From Candidatus Doudnabacteria bacterium (lineage in GTDB: Bacteria > Patescibacteriota > Doudnabacteria > UBA920), in NCBI GenBank assembly GCA_903913365.1, contig CAIWKW010000197.1, forward strand, positions 1-12,591: 12,591 nt of DNA, given 5' to 3'. Both the position numbers and the translations under genes were made by a program. Every line of letters begins with the position of its first letter. The first letter of the stretch is position 1. Shown one piece after another: positions 1 to 5,305 of the stretch. The notes below the pieces were generated by a model, which saw only the letters and a list, made by a program, of their open reading frames with translations, was not told the DNA's origin and searched no databases.

Positions 1-542
1 TCTTTGGAGCCAAAAAATGACCTAATAAAAGCTTCCTTAGTAATATTTCTATGCTCTACCAATTCTCTTTTTTTGGTAAACTCCCACGCTATAACTGGGT
101 CTTGAAAAAGATAAAATATTTGAATAAACTCTCTTTGCTTTAATGTACGAGTTATGTTTTCGTGCGCCTTTTTAAAATTAGCCATCGTGCCGTCCAAAAT
201 AAAGTTCTGGTCATGGGCTAGCGCGTGGTAGAAAACTTTATCAACGCCAATGTTAACTGCGTATTGAAAAAGGTGTGAGTTGCCGCCGGTGTATTGCGGA
301 ATTATACCTCTAATTTCATCGGGGTCAATTCTAACAGCCCCCTCACCTGCACCCTTAAGAAAGTTTTTAGAAAATTCGGTTTTTCCGGCTCCCGGTGAAC
401 CAGCCATAAAAACAGAAATTGGGTGAACGGCAGATGGATATTTTTGAAGATCGCAAAATCGAGCAACAAGGCTTTTTAAAATTTCCTTTTGCCTCATATG
501 CTTAATAGCGGCTTTGCTCAATTCTTCGTCTGAATTTTCCAT
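1..542 (-). CDS. Zeta-toxin-like P-loop kinase, 3' end cut by window edge
   Basis: About 180 residues are visible and the C-terminus lies beyond the left edge. The start is the ATG at 542. The protein has a Walker A motif GSPGAGKT (residues 48-55), then RIDPDEIRG (71-79), a hydrophobic strand ending in LDGT (116-119), and an arginine-containing stretch RELVEHRN (159-166). This is the layout of the zeta toxin/chloramphenicol phosphotransferase group of small-molecule kinases. Family members phosphorylate UDP-N-acetylglucosamine or related small substrates; the substrate here cannot be read from sequence. No epsilon-type antitoxin gene lies in the 185 bases upstream, and the preceding gene is rpsI, so a classical upstream antitoxin is absent on this side. 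A downstream partner could lie outside the window. The rpsI terminator sits upstream, so the gene probably has its own promoter, but I could not identify one with confidence. A housekeeping nucleotide or sugar kinase is the main alternative. Confidence 0.75.
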   Translation of the reverse strand, partial: MENSDEELSKAAIKHMRQKEILKSLVARFCDLQKYPSAVHPISVFMAGSPGAGKTEFSKNFLKGAGEGAVRIDPDEIRGIIPQYTGGNSHLFQYAVNIGVDKVFYHALAHDQNFILDGTMANFKKAHENITRTLKQREFIQIFYLFQDPVIAWEFTKKRELVEHRNITKEAFIRSFFGSK

Positions 543-645
543 ATGACTAAATAATAACAAAAATCATTTTTAAAAGCGAATCAAAGAAACAAAAATCCCC
601 TGCCGATGTTACAATAGAGGATTTTAGAATATCGTTTAACGTTTC

Positions 646-675
646 GCCCACCCATTCGACAGGCTCAGGGTGGGC
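646..675. repeat. Palindrome GCCCACCC-N14-GGGTGGGC
   Basis: Perfect 8-bp inverted arms (646-653 and 668-675) enclose a 14-base centre ATTCGACAGGCTCA. The element lies in the 185-bp gap between rpsI and the kinase gene, downstream of the rpsI terminator. The inner core, TTCGACAGGCTCAGGG, resembles a short interspersed palindromic motif that I recall from many environmental bacterial genomes; this is recollection and unchecked. It has no T-run, so it is unlikely to be a simple intrinsic terminator. Confidence 0.7.
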
Positions 676-687
676 CAATCTATATTT

Positions 688-724
688 AAAAAACCGGCCA
701 GCAATATGCTTGGACGGTTTTTTT
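688..724 (-). terminator. Intrinsic terminator of the infA-rpsI cluster
   Basis: On the minus strand an A-run leads into ACCGTCCAAGCA, a 3-base TAT loop, then TGCTGGCCGGT and a T6 run. The stem carries one mismatch and one bulged A. It begins four bases after the rpsI stop codon, the expected place for the end of the ribosomal cluster. The flanking A and T runs make it formally usable in both directions. Confidence 0.8.
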
Positions 725-727
725 AAA

Positions 728-1333
728 TTAACGTTTGGCCCACTGCGGGGAACGGCGGGCTCTTTTGAGTCCCGGTTTCTTGCGTTCTTTCTTTCTATCG
801 TCGCGGGTAAGAAAACCGTTTTTCTTAAGTACAACTCTAATTTCTTCGGAAAGCATGCCTAAAGCTATGGCAATACTGTGGCGTACTGCTCCGGCCTGGG
901 AGTGCGGTCCACCGCCGTTAACATGAGCGACAAAGTGGTATTTTCCAACCAAACCTGTTACTTCAAAAGGTTTTAAAACTTCTTCGTGGTGGAAGCTGTA
1001 TAGAAAATATTTATCAATCGGTTTTTTGTTGACCAAAGTTTCGCCTTTGCCTTCAAACAAACGGATGTTGGAAACGGCGGTTTTTCTTCGGCCGGTGGCA
1101 AAAATATATCTGCCTTTTGGAATATGCTGAGCTTCGGCAATGGCCACAACCGGAGCTTCCGGAGTTCCGACTACTGCCGCTTTTTCCACTTCTAAAACAG
1201 CTTTCTCGGCTTTTACCGGAGCTTTTTTGTGGACAGCTGCAGCTGCGCGGGGCTTTTTTACTGCCGGCTTGACTGGTTTTCCGCCAGAGGCGGATCCGCC
1301 TTTGGCGGAGGTTTCTGATTTGGTAGTAGGCAT
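728..1333 (-). CDS. rpsI: Ribosomal protein S9 with long Ala/Lys-rich N-terminal extension
   Basis: A small-subunit ribosomal protein of 201 residues, against about 130 in most bacteria. The S9 core begins near residue 74 (GRYIFATGRRKTAVSNIRL) and runs to the typical basic tail KKPGLKRARRSPQWAKR, whose final Lys-Arg reaches the P-site tRNA in known ribosomes. The first 72 residues are low-complexity Ala, Lys, Pro and Val and are probably disordered. Residues 9-18 (SAKGGSASGG) are encoded exactly by a 30-bp palindromic dimer, so part of the extension comes from a repeat insertion. The ATG at 1333 is the first in-frame start and has no Shine-Dalgarno sequence. The gene follows rplM, as in most bacteria, and is the last of the cluster before the terminator. 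Confidence 0.97.
   Translation of the reverse strand: MPTTKSETSAKGGSASGGKPVKPAVKKPRAAAAVHKKAPVKAEKAVLEVEKAAVVGTPEAPVVAIAEAQHIPKGRYIFATGRRKTAVSNIRLFEGKGETLVNKKPIDKYFLYSFHHEEVLKPFEVTGLVGKYHFVAHVNGGGPHSQAGAVRHSIAIALGMLSEEIRVVLKKNGFLTRDDRKKERKKPGLKRARRSPQWAKR
1280..1309. repeat. Tandem dimer of the 15-bp palindrome TCCGCCNNNGGCGGA, in frame in rpsI
   Basis: Two adjacent 15-mers, TCCGCCAGAGGCGGA and TCCGCCTTTGGCGGA, form a 30-bp near-perfect palindrome. It spans exactly ten rpsI codons (residues 9-18), so the reading frame is kept. A near-copy, TCCGCTTTTGGCGGA, sits at 4531-4545 in the rpsM/rpsK spacer, which supports a dispersed unit and not codon bias. Confidence 0.85.
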
Positions 1334-1373
1334 AAGTTAATTTAAATGATTGATCGATATTGACCAGGTTTAT

Positions 1374-1790
1374 TTAATTCTTATCTATTTTAAAGTCGTG
1401 CTTGTCGTCTTTTACAATTTTTAGGCGGGACATTATTTTTTTGCGGAATTTAATATCGTCTATCATGCTGAATACAGCTTTTTTTAAAACTTCTTCCGGG
1501 TTGTTCTGGAGCAGGCTCTTCATGGAAACTTTTCTTATTCCGCCCAAATATCCGGAGTGGTTAAAGTAGTTTTTCTGGTCAATTTTTCTTCCGGTAAACT
1601 GAAGTTTGCCGGCGTTTATGGCAACAACATAGTCGCCCATATCAACGTGCGGGGCAAAATCTCTTTTATGCTTTCCGCGCAACAAATTAGCTATCTCCGA
1701 AGCAACTCGGCCCATAGGCTTTTTGGAGGCATCAATCTGGTGCCATTTTCTGACAACTTGTTTAGGTAAGCTAATTTTTTGTGATTGCAT
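1374..1790 (-). CDS. rplM: Ribosomal protein L13
   Basis: A large-subunit protein of 138 residues, close to the usual 142. Recognisable segments are WHQIDASKKPMGRVASEIANLL near the N-terminus, then GDYVVAINAGKLQFTGRK and the NYFNHSGYLGG loop. The C-terminal region is diverged: the usual KGMLP-type segment is replaced by AVFSMIDDIKFRKKIM, though a basic helix follows. The start is the ATG at 1790, with no ribosome binding site upstream (TTAATTTAT). It is followed 40 bases later by rpsI, the conserved rplM-rpsI pair, and preceded by rplQ across a 59-bp spacer that holds a half-copy of the spacer repeat. Confidence 0.97.
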   Translation of the reverse strand: MQSQKISLPKQVVRKWHQIDASKKPMGRVASEIANLLRGKHKRDFAPHVDMGDYVVAINAGKLQFTGRKIDQKNYFNHSGYLGGIRKVSMKSLLQNNPEEVLKKAVFSMIDDIKFRKKIMSRLKIVKDDKHDFKIDKN

Positions 1791-1797
1791 ATAAATT

Positions 1798-1831
1798 AAG
1801 TGAAAAGTAACAAGTGTAAAGTTACAAGTGG
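1798..1831. repeat. Half-copy of the ribosomal spacer repeat (left arm only)
   Basis: These 34 bases match the left arm of the rpsD/rpsK element (3942-3975) at 30 of 34 positions, built on AAGTNAAAAGT units and ending AAGTGG. The T-rich partner arm is missing, so no long hairpin can form; only a 5-bp GTAAC/GTTAC pairing remains. It starts 8 bases upstream of the rplM start codon. Confidence 0.8.
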
Positions 1832-1849
1832 TTAATTCTCTAAACTGGT

Positions 1850-2194
1850 TTAATCTACGAGTTCAAGTAATACTTTGGAGGCGCCGGCTTTGGGATCGTT
1901 TAGCTTGGTCAGCCTGGTGTAGCCACCACTCCGGTCAAGATATTTTGGACCCAAAACTTCCATTGCTTTTTTCGCGGCCATCGGGGACAGTTTGGACAAA
2001 AGAAGCCTTCTGCTGTGCAGGGAATTTACTTTGGAGGTGGTAATGGCTTTTTCCACATAAGATTTTACCGCTCTGCCGTTGGCATAGCCGGTTTCTATCT
2101 TTTCGTACAATACCAAAGACGAAGCAATCGTTCTTAAAAGTTTTCTGCGGTGATCGTTTCCTTTGCCGATTTTTTTCTTCTTCTGATGTCTCAT
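1850..2194 (-). CDS. rplQ: Ribosomal protein L17
   Basis: A large-subunit protein of 114 residues, near the usual length. The N-terminus MRHQKKKKIGKGNDHRRKLL and the following IASSLVLYEKIETGYANGRAV segment match the L17 family, as does the C-terminal GYTRLTKLNDPKAGASKVLLELVD. It follows rpoA, the near-universal rpoA-rplQ order. The ATG at 2194 is preceded by AACCAATATT, with no Shine-Dalgarno site. The upstream spacer is completely filled by a hairpin repeat whose T-rich arm ends about 20 bases before the start. Confidence 0.97.
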   Translation of the reverse strand: MRHQKKKKIGKGNDHRRKLLRTIASSLVLYEKIETGYANGRAVKSYVEKAITTSKVNSLHSRRLLLSKLSPMAAKKAMEVLGPKYLDRSGGYTRLTKLNDPKAGASKVLLELVD

Positions 2195-2206
2195 AATATT
2201 GGTTAC

Positions 2207-2280
2207 AAGTTACAAGTTAAAAGTTAAAAGTGTTGGTATAAAAGTCTTTTGACTTTTTACTTTTCACTTTTTACTTGCGC
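2207..2280. repeat. Spacer hairpin repeat, rplQ/rpoA copy
   Basis: The left arm, built on AAGTTAAAAGTTAAAAGTGT (2214-2233), pairs with the T-rich right arm at 2251-2277 in an imperfect stem of about 20 bp. An inner perfect hairpin AAAAGTC-TTTT-GACTTTT (2240-2257) occupies the centre. The right arm ends in ACTTGCGC, and the adjacent GCGCC-CTA-GGCGC palindrome (2277-2289) places the rpoA stop codon in its loop. The left arm is identical over 20 bases, and the right arm over 27 of 30, to the copy at 3942-4020. Confidence 0.85.
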
Positions 2281-2281
2281 C

Positions 2282-3235
2282 CTAGGCGCTCTTTCTGCCT
2301 AAAAATTCAATAATCTCTTTTATGGTCTTGTCGCCAAGACCGCTTAAGGTGGAAATTTCTTCGTTGCTTAAAGCCGAAAGCTGGGCCATGGAAGAAATCT
2401 TATTTTTGGCCAAAGCGTTCTTTGCCCTGGTGGAAAGAGCGGACACCTGAATCTCACTTTCTCCTTCGGATGATTCGCTGTCTTCGTCTTCCCCAATGCT
2501 TTCGGTAATAGAAGGAATTTCATCGGAAGAAGCCGCCTCTACTTTGTTAAAATCGCCGGAAAACATCATGGTAAAATGATCAACCAGAATATGGGCGCAA
2601 ATATCGGCAGCTTCCTGGCCGCTAATACTGCCATCTGTTTCCATAACAATTTCCAGCTTATCAAAGTTGGTCAATTGGCCTACGCGGACATTGGATACGT
2701 CAAAATGCACGGATCTTATGGGGGTAAAAATTGCGTCTATGGCAATAACTCCAACTTCCAATTTCAGGTTTTCTCTGGCTTCAACCGGAGTGTATCCCCT
2801 GCCCTGCTCTACGGTAAGCTCAATATCAAGGTCGGAATTTTTATTATCCAAAGTGGCAATGTACAAATCTTTGTTTATAACCTGCACCTGGTCGGTTTCT
2901 TTAAAATCTCCGGCAGTTACAACTTTTTCACCTTTAACTTTTAAGGTAAGCTTTACCGGTTCGTTGCTGAAGCTTTTTAATCTAAGCTGTTTTAAATTTA
3001 AAATTATCTGAATTACATCTTCCTTAACATTCGGAATGGTGGAAAATTCGTGATCTACAAATTTAATTTTAACCGCAGTGGCTGCGGCTCCGGGCATGGA
3101 AGACAGCAAAACTCTTCGCATAGCATTTCCAATAGTAACACCATAGCCGGGATAAAGCGGCTCTAGAACCAAACTATATTTATTTCCACCCAAGTCGGAA
3201 ACTCGGGCTTGATTTGGTAACGGGATGGCTTCCAT
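2282..3235 (-). CDS. rpoA: DNA-directed RNA polymerase alpha subunit
   Basis: The alpha subunit, 317 residues from the ATG at 3235, dimerises to nucleate RNA polymerase and binds promoter UP elements. The N-terminal domain shows LEPLYPGYGVTIGNAMRRVLLSS (about residues 23-45) and VEQGRGYTPVEARE. A linker rich in Ser, Glu and Asp (about residues 233-262) joins it to a C-terminal domain of two helix-hairpin-helix motifs, LSTRAKNALAKNKI and LSGLGDKTIKEIIEFL. The arginine and asparagine that contact DNA in E. coli alpha (R265, N268) are conserved. A TTG 15 bases further upstream is also open, but it overlaps the ribosome binding site. This is the only gene of the cluster with a strong Shine-Dalgarno sequence. 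It is preceded by rpsD and followed by rplQ, the classic alpha-operon order. Confidence 0.97.
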   Translation of the reverse strand: MEAIPLPNQARVSDLGGNKYSLVLEPLYPGYGVTIGNAMRRVLLSSMPGAAATAVKIKFVDHEFSTIPNVKEDVIQIILNLKQLRLKSFSNEPVKLTLKVKGEKVVTAGDFKETDQVQVINKDLYIATLDNKNSDLDIELTVEQGRGYTPVEARENLKLEVGVIAIDAIFTPIRSVHFDVSNVRVGQLTNFDKLEIVMETDGSISGQEAADICAHILVDHFTMMFSGDFNKVEAASSDEIPSITESIGEDEDSESSEGESEIQVSALSTRAKNALAKNKISSMAQLSALSNEEISTLSGLGDKTIKEIIEFLGRKSA

Positions 3236-3242
3236 GAATTTT

Positions 3243-3247
3243 GCCTC
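3243..3247 (-). promoter_or_regulatory. Strong Shine-Dalgarno GGAGG of rpoA
   Basis: On the minus strand GGAGG is followed by eight bases (CAAAATTC) and then ATG at 3235. This fixes the rpoA start at 3235 and rules out the TTG at 3250, which lies just upstream of this site. The neighbouring ribosomal genes have no comparable site. Confidence 0.8.
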
Positions 3248-3257
3248 CAAAAGTTTA

Positions 3258-3279
3258 GTTTCAAAAACAATTTTGAAAC
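3258..3279 (-). promoter_or_regulatory. Perfect hairpin upstream of the rpoA ribosome binding site
   Basis: GTTTCAAAA (3258-3266), a 4-base loop and TTTTGAAAC (3271-3279) form a perfect 9-bp stem. It ends 11 bases before the rpoA Shine-Dalgarno in the mRNA. Its position suggests a structure separating rpsD from rpoA translation or a processing site. It lacks the T-run of a terminator. No function is demonstrated by sequence alone. Confidence 0.55.
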
Positions 3280-3326
3280 CTCTGCTAATAATTAAAATGG
3301 GAACACAAAAATTTTTAAATCAAGCA

Positions 3327-3935
3327 CTAGGTGCGGCTGTAGTGTTCAACAATAAGCTGCGTGCTTATGTTGTTGCCCAAACTCTCAACTTCCGGGGTGC
3401 TTAAAACTTTGCCCGACAATTTCGCGGCGTTAAGTTCCAGCCAGTCCATGGTCTTAAAGTTTTTTACCTTTTCTTTAAGCATTACCGCGTAGGTTTTTTT
3501 CTGCTTTACTTCGCGAAAACCTACAACATCGCCAATCTTTACCTGGTAAGACGGTATGTCAACTTTTTTGGCGTTAACTTCCATAAAACCGTGGCTGACA
3601 ATCTGCCTGGCCTGAGCTCTTGTGTCCGCAAAACCTAAGCGAAATACAATGTTATCCAGTCTGAATTCCAAAAGTTTGATTAAGTTGTCGCCTGTAACTC
3701 CGGCTTTTTTTAAAGCTTTGTTGAAATAATTTTCAAACTGCTTTTCCTGAATGCCGTAAGCAATTTTGGCTTTTTGCTTTTCTCTCAGCTGCAGGCCGTA
3801 TTCAGAAAGTCTGGAACGGTTTTGACCGTGCTGTCCCGGGGCAAAATTTCGCTTTTGCAAAATTTTCGCGTCTTTGGCGGTAAACGCCATTCCGAGCCGT
3901 CTGGCTTTTTTTACTTTTGGTCCTGTATATCTCAT
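3327..3935 (-). CDS. rpsD: Ribosomal protein S4 (cysteine-free form)
   Basis: A 16S rRNA-binding assembly protein of 202 residues, the usual length. The N-terminus MRYTGPKVKKARRLG, the invariant PGQHGQ (33-38) and the EYGLQLREKQKAK stretch are diagnostic. The S4 RNA-binding domain spans about residues 91-155 (FRLDNIVFRLGFADTRAQARQ). There is no cysteine, so it is the zinc-free form. In other bacteria S4 represses the alpha operon by binding its leader; whether that happens here is unknown, and spacer hairpins flank the gene. The start is the ATG at 3935, with no Shine-Dalgarno. The T-rich end of a spacer repeat (as read in the mRNA) stops only 6 bases before the start codon. Confidence 0.97.
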   Translation of the reverse strand: MRYTGPKVKKARRLGMAFTAKDAKILQKRNFAPGQHGQNRSRLSEYGLQLREKQKAKIAYGIQEKQFENYFNKALKKAGVTGDNLIKLLEFRLDNIVFRLGFADTRAQARQIVSHGFMEVNAKKVDIPSYQVKIGDVVGFREVKQKKTYAVMLKEKVKNFKTMDWLELNAAKLSGKVLSTPEVESLGNNISTQLIVEHYSRT

Positions 3936-3941
3936 AAAATT

Positions 3942-4020
3942 AAGTTAAAAGTTAAAAGTGTAAAGTTAAAAGTGGGGACGAAAGCCTTTTGACTTTCAAC
4001 TTGTCACTTTTTACTTGCGC
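3942..4020. repeat. Spacer hairpin repeat, rpsD/rpsK copy (most complete)
   Basis: The left arm 3942-3975 consists of AAGTTAAAAGT-type units. Over 31 bases it can pair with the right arm ending at 4016, with 25 of 31 positions matched. The centre contains GAAAG-N8-CTTTC and the shared CTTTTGACTTT core. The right arm ends in TTACTTGCGC, followed by TTTGCGC, so a small GCGC-TTT-GCGC hairpin (4017-4027) closes on the rpsK stop codon. It fills nearly the whole 93-bp spacer. Confidence 0.87.
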
Positions 4021-4028
4021 TTTGCGCA

Positions 4029-4493
4029 TTATACGCGGCGCGGCTTCTTTGGTCTTACTCCGCCGTGAGGAATGGGGGTTTGGTCTTTAATGGACAAAAC
4101 AGCCAAGTTGCTTCCCTGAAGGGCTCTTATGGCCGATTCTCTGCCTGAGCCAATGCCTTTTATCAAAACATCCACTTCGCTAAGACCTCTTTCGCGCAAA
4201 CGGGCCAAAACGTCTTCCATTGTCTTTTGCCCGGCGTAAGGAGTAGATTTTTTGGAGCCTTTGAATCCGGTTTTTCCGGCGCTGCCCCAAATTAAAACAT
4301 TCCCGGCCAAATCGGTTGCCGAAATAATGGTGTTGTTATAAGTGGAATTAATGTAAATTTTTCCTTTGGTTACCTTGGCTTTGGACTTCTTTTTCTTGCT
4401 TCCTTTAACTTTTGCCGAGACATCGGCAGCAGTCTCAAGCGCCGGGGCCGAGTCCTTTTCTAAAGCCTTATTTGGGGTAATTTCTTCTGTCAT
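4029..4493 (-). CDS. rpsK: Ribosomal protein S11 with basic N-terminal extension
   Basis: A small-subunit platform protein of 154 residues from the ATG at 4493. The core starts at about residue 42 (KGKIYINSTYNNTIISATDLAG) and ends with the family signature TPIPHGGVRPKKPRRV. The usual PGPGRE motif reads IGSGRE and the usual HNG reads HGG. The first 40 residues are acidic, then Lys-rich (GSKKKKSKAKVTK), longer than the E. coli N-terminus. An ATG at 4589 is in frame, but a start there would translate a 15-bp palindrome and ATTGACA repeats into Cys- and Ser-rich sequence unlike S11, so I prefer 4493. Neither start has a clear Shine-Dalgarno. Confidence 0.95.
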   Translation of the reverse strand: MTEEITPNKALEKDSAPALETAADVSAKVKGSKKKKSKAKVTKGKIYINSTYNNTIISATDLAGNVLIWGSAGKTGFKGSKKSTPYAGQKTMEDVLARLRERGLSEVDVLIKGIGSGRESAIRALQGSNLAVLSIKDQTPIPHGGVRPKKPRRV

Positions 4494-4530
4494 AGGATTA
4501 TTTAAATGAATTAAAAGATTTTCATAACAA

Positions 4531-4545
4531 TCCGCTTTTGGCGGA
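4531..4545. repeat. Single 15-bp palindrome TCCGCTTTTGGCGGA
   Basis: This differs by one base from the second unit of the rpsI dimer (TCCGCCTTTGGCGGA). As RNA it would form a short stem with a three-base loop, 38 bases upstream of the rpsK start. No T-run follows on either strand. Confidence 0.75.
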
Positions 4546-4550
4546 AAACG

Positions 4551-4617
4551 ATTGACACAACTGCTAGATATTTCCATGATTCTTGTCAATCTTTTGAATC
4601 ATGTCAATCTTGTCAAT
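4551..4617. repeat. Cluster of ATTGACA heptamers in the rpsM/rpsK spacer
   Basis: On the minus strand ATTGACA occurs three times (complement at 4584-4590, 4602-4608 and 4611-4617), and once on the plus strand (4551-4557). An ATGATTC/GAATCAT stem of 7 bp (4576-4582, 4596-4602) overlaps the cluster. It could be another degenerate spacer hairpin, or tandem -35-like or operator sites ahead of rpsK. No convincing -10 box goes with any copy. Confidence 0.6.
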
Positions 4618-4619
4618 TT

Positions 4620-5009
4620 TTATGTCTTTTCCGAAGCGTTCTTTCTTCCTGATCCGGCGGTTTTTCTGACATTTCCTCTTCTGGTGCGGGAATTGGTTTT
4701 GGTTCTCTGCCCTCTTACCGGCAAACCTTTAATGTGCCTAATGCCCCGGTAAGAACCAATTTCTTTTAATCTTTTGATGTTAAGCAAAACTTGCTGGCGC
4801 AACTCACCTTCAACTTTAAAGCTTTTTTCTATGTATTCTCTAATGCGGTTGAGTTCAACTTCCGTTAAATCTTTGGTTCTTTTGTCCGGGCTAACATTGG
4901 TTTCCGCCAGAATTTTTTTGGACAATGTTAAACCTACCCCGTAAATATACGGTAAGGCTGCTTCAATTCTTTTTTCGTTGGGTAAGTTTACACCGGCAAT
5001 TCTGGCCAT
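4620..5009 (-). CDS. rpsM: Ribosomal protein S13
   Basis: A small-subunit head protein of 129 residues, slightly longer than usual. The N-terminus MARIAGVNLPNEKRIEAALPYIYGVG, the SYRGIRHIKGLPVRGQRTKTNSRTRRG segment and the basic tail are all typical of S13, which contacts 5S/L5 and tRNA. The ATG at 5009 is the natural family start. There is no Shine-Dalgarno, and a spacer hairpin repeat ends 11-18 bases upstream. The gene lies between rpmJ and rpsK, the conserved order. Confidence 0.97.
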   Translation of the reverse strand: MARIAGVNLPNEKRIEAALPYIYGVGLTLSKKILAETNVSPDKRTKDLTEVELNRIREYIEKSFKVEGELRQQVLLNIKRLKEIGSYRGIRHIKGLPVRGQRTKTNSRTRRGNVRKTAGSGRKNASEKT

Positions 5010-5020
5010 AAAAATTATCG

Positions 5021-5094
5021 AGTTTAAAGTTAAAAGTTGAAAGTGTAAAGTTCAAGTCACTTTTGACTTTCTACTTTTCACTTTTTACTGTCAT
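5021..5094. repeat. Spacer hairpin repeat, rpsM/rpmJ copy
   Basis: The left arm (from 5027) matches the rpsD/rpsK copy at 25 of its first 26 positions and then loses one base. The right arm, GACTTTCTACTTTTCAC continuing to about 5089, matches the rplQ/rpoA copy almost completely. The imperfect stem (5021-5050 with 5060-5089) has about 24 of 30 positions paired. The right arm ends in ACTGTCAT here, without the ACTTGCGC junction of the other two copies. Confidence 0.85.
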
Positions 5095-5097
5095 TTA

Positions 5098-5211
5098 TTA
5101 CCCTTGGCGCTGTTTATGCTTTGGGTTTTCGCATATGACATAAATACGTCCAAATCGTTTGACGATTTTACATTTCTTGCAAATTGGTTTTACACTGGCT
5201 CTTACTTTCAT
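5098..5211 (-). CDS. rpmJ: Ribosomal protein L36
   Basis: A 37-residue protein, the normal length, read directly from the sequence. It opens MKVRASVKPICKKCKIVKR and closes VICENPKHKQRQG. The zinc ligands of the C+ form are present: Cys11, Cys14, Cys27 and His32. It follows infA and precedes rpsM, the standard infA-rpmJ-rpsM order. The ATG at 5211 has no clear Shine-Dalgarno (AAAGATTTATTTT upstream). Both flanking spacers are filled with long hairpins. Confidence 0.96.
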   Translation of the reverse strand: MKVRASVKPICKKCKIVKRFGRIYVICENPKHKQRQG

Positions 5212-5229
5212 AAAATAAATCTTTATTTT

Positions 5230-5300
5230 CTACTAAATACTAAAATTTCTAAATACGAAAGCCTTTAAGTTTAGTATTTCGCTTCTTTAGTATTTAGTAG
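5230..5300. repeat. Long hairpin with perfect 15-bp arms, rpmJ/infA spacer
   Basis: CTACTAAATACTAAA (5230-5244) is the exact reverse complement of 5286-5300. Inside, a second tier of AAATAC-type units continues the pairing imperfectly, and the centre contains CGAAAGCCTTT, as in the rpsD/rpsK element. The plan is the same as in the other spacers, but the repeated word is different (CTAAATAC). It ends 5 bases from the infA stop codon. Confidence 0.85.
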
Positions 5301-5305
5301 AGATA

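Noticed and set aside
547..834. 95-residue minus-strand ORF across the rpsI 3' end and the following spacer
   Set aside because: It overlaps the conserved rpsI C-terminus in another frame and translates the terminator and the palindrome; its peptide resembles no family.
3236..3250. TTG start for rpoA at 3250
   Set aside because: It includes the GGAGG ribosome binding site as codons; the ATG at 3235 is correctly spaced behind that site.
4551..4579. Plus-strand promoter TTGACA with CATGAT 17 bases later
   Set aside because: The -10 is poor, no plus-strand gene follows, and the heptamer belongs to a local repeat cluster.
4494..4589. Longer rpsK start at 4589 adding 32 residues
   Set aside because: The extra residues come from the 15-bp palindrome and ATTGACA repeats and are Cys/Ser-rich, unlike S11 N-termini. 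The ATG at 4493 begins a plausible acidic then Lys-rich extension.
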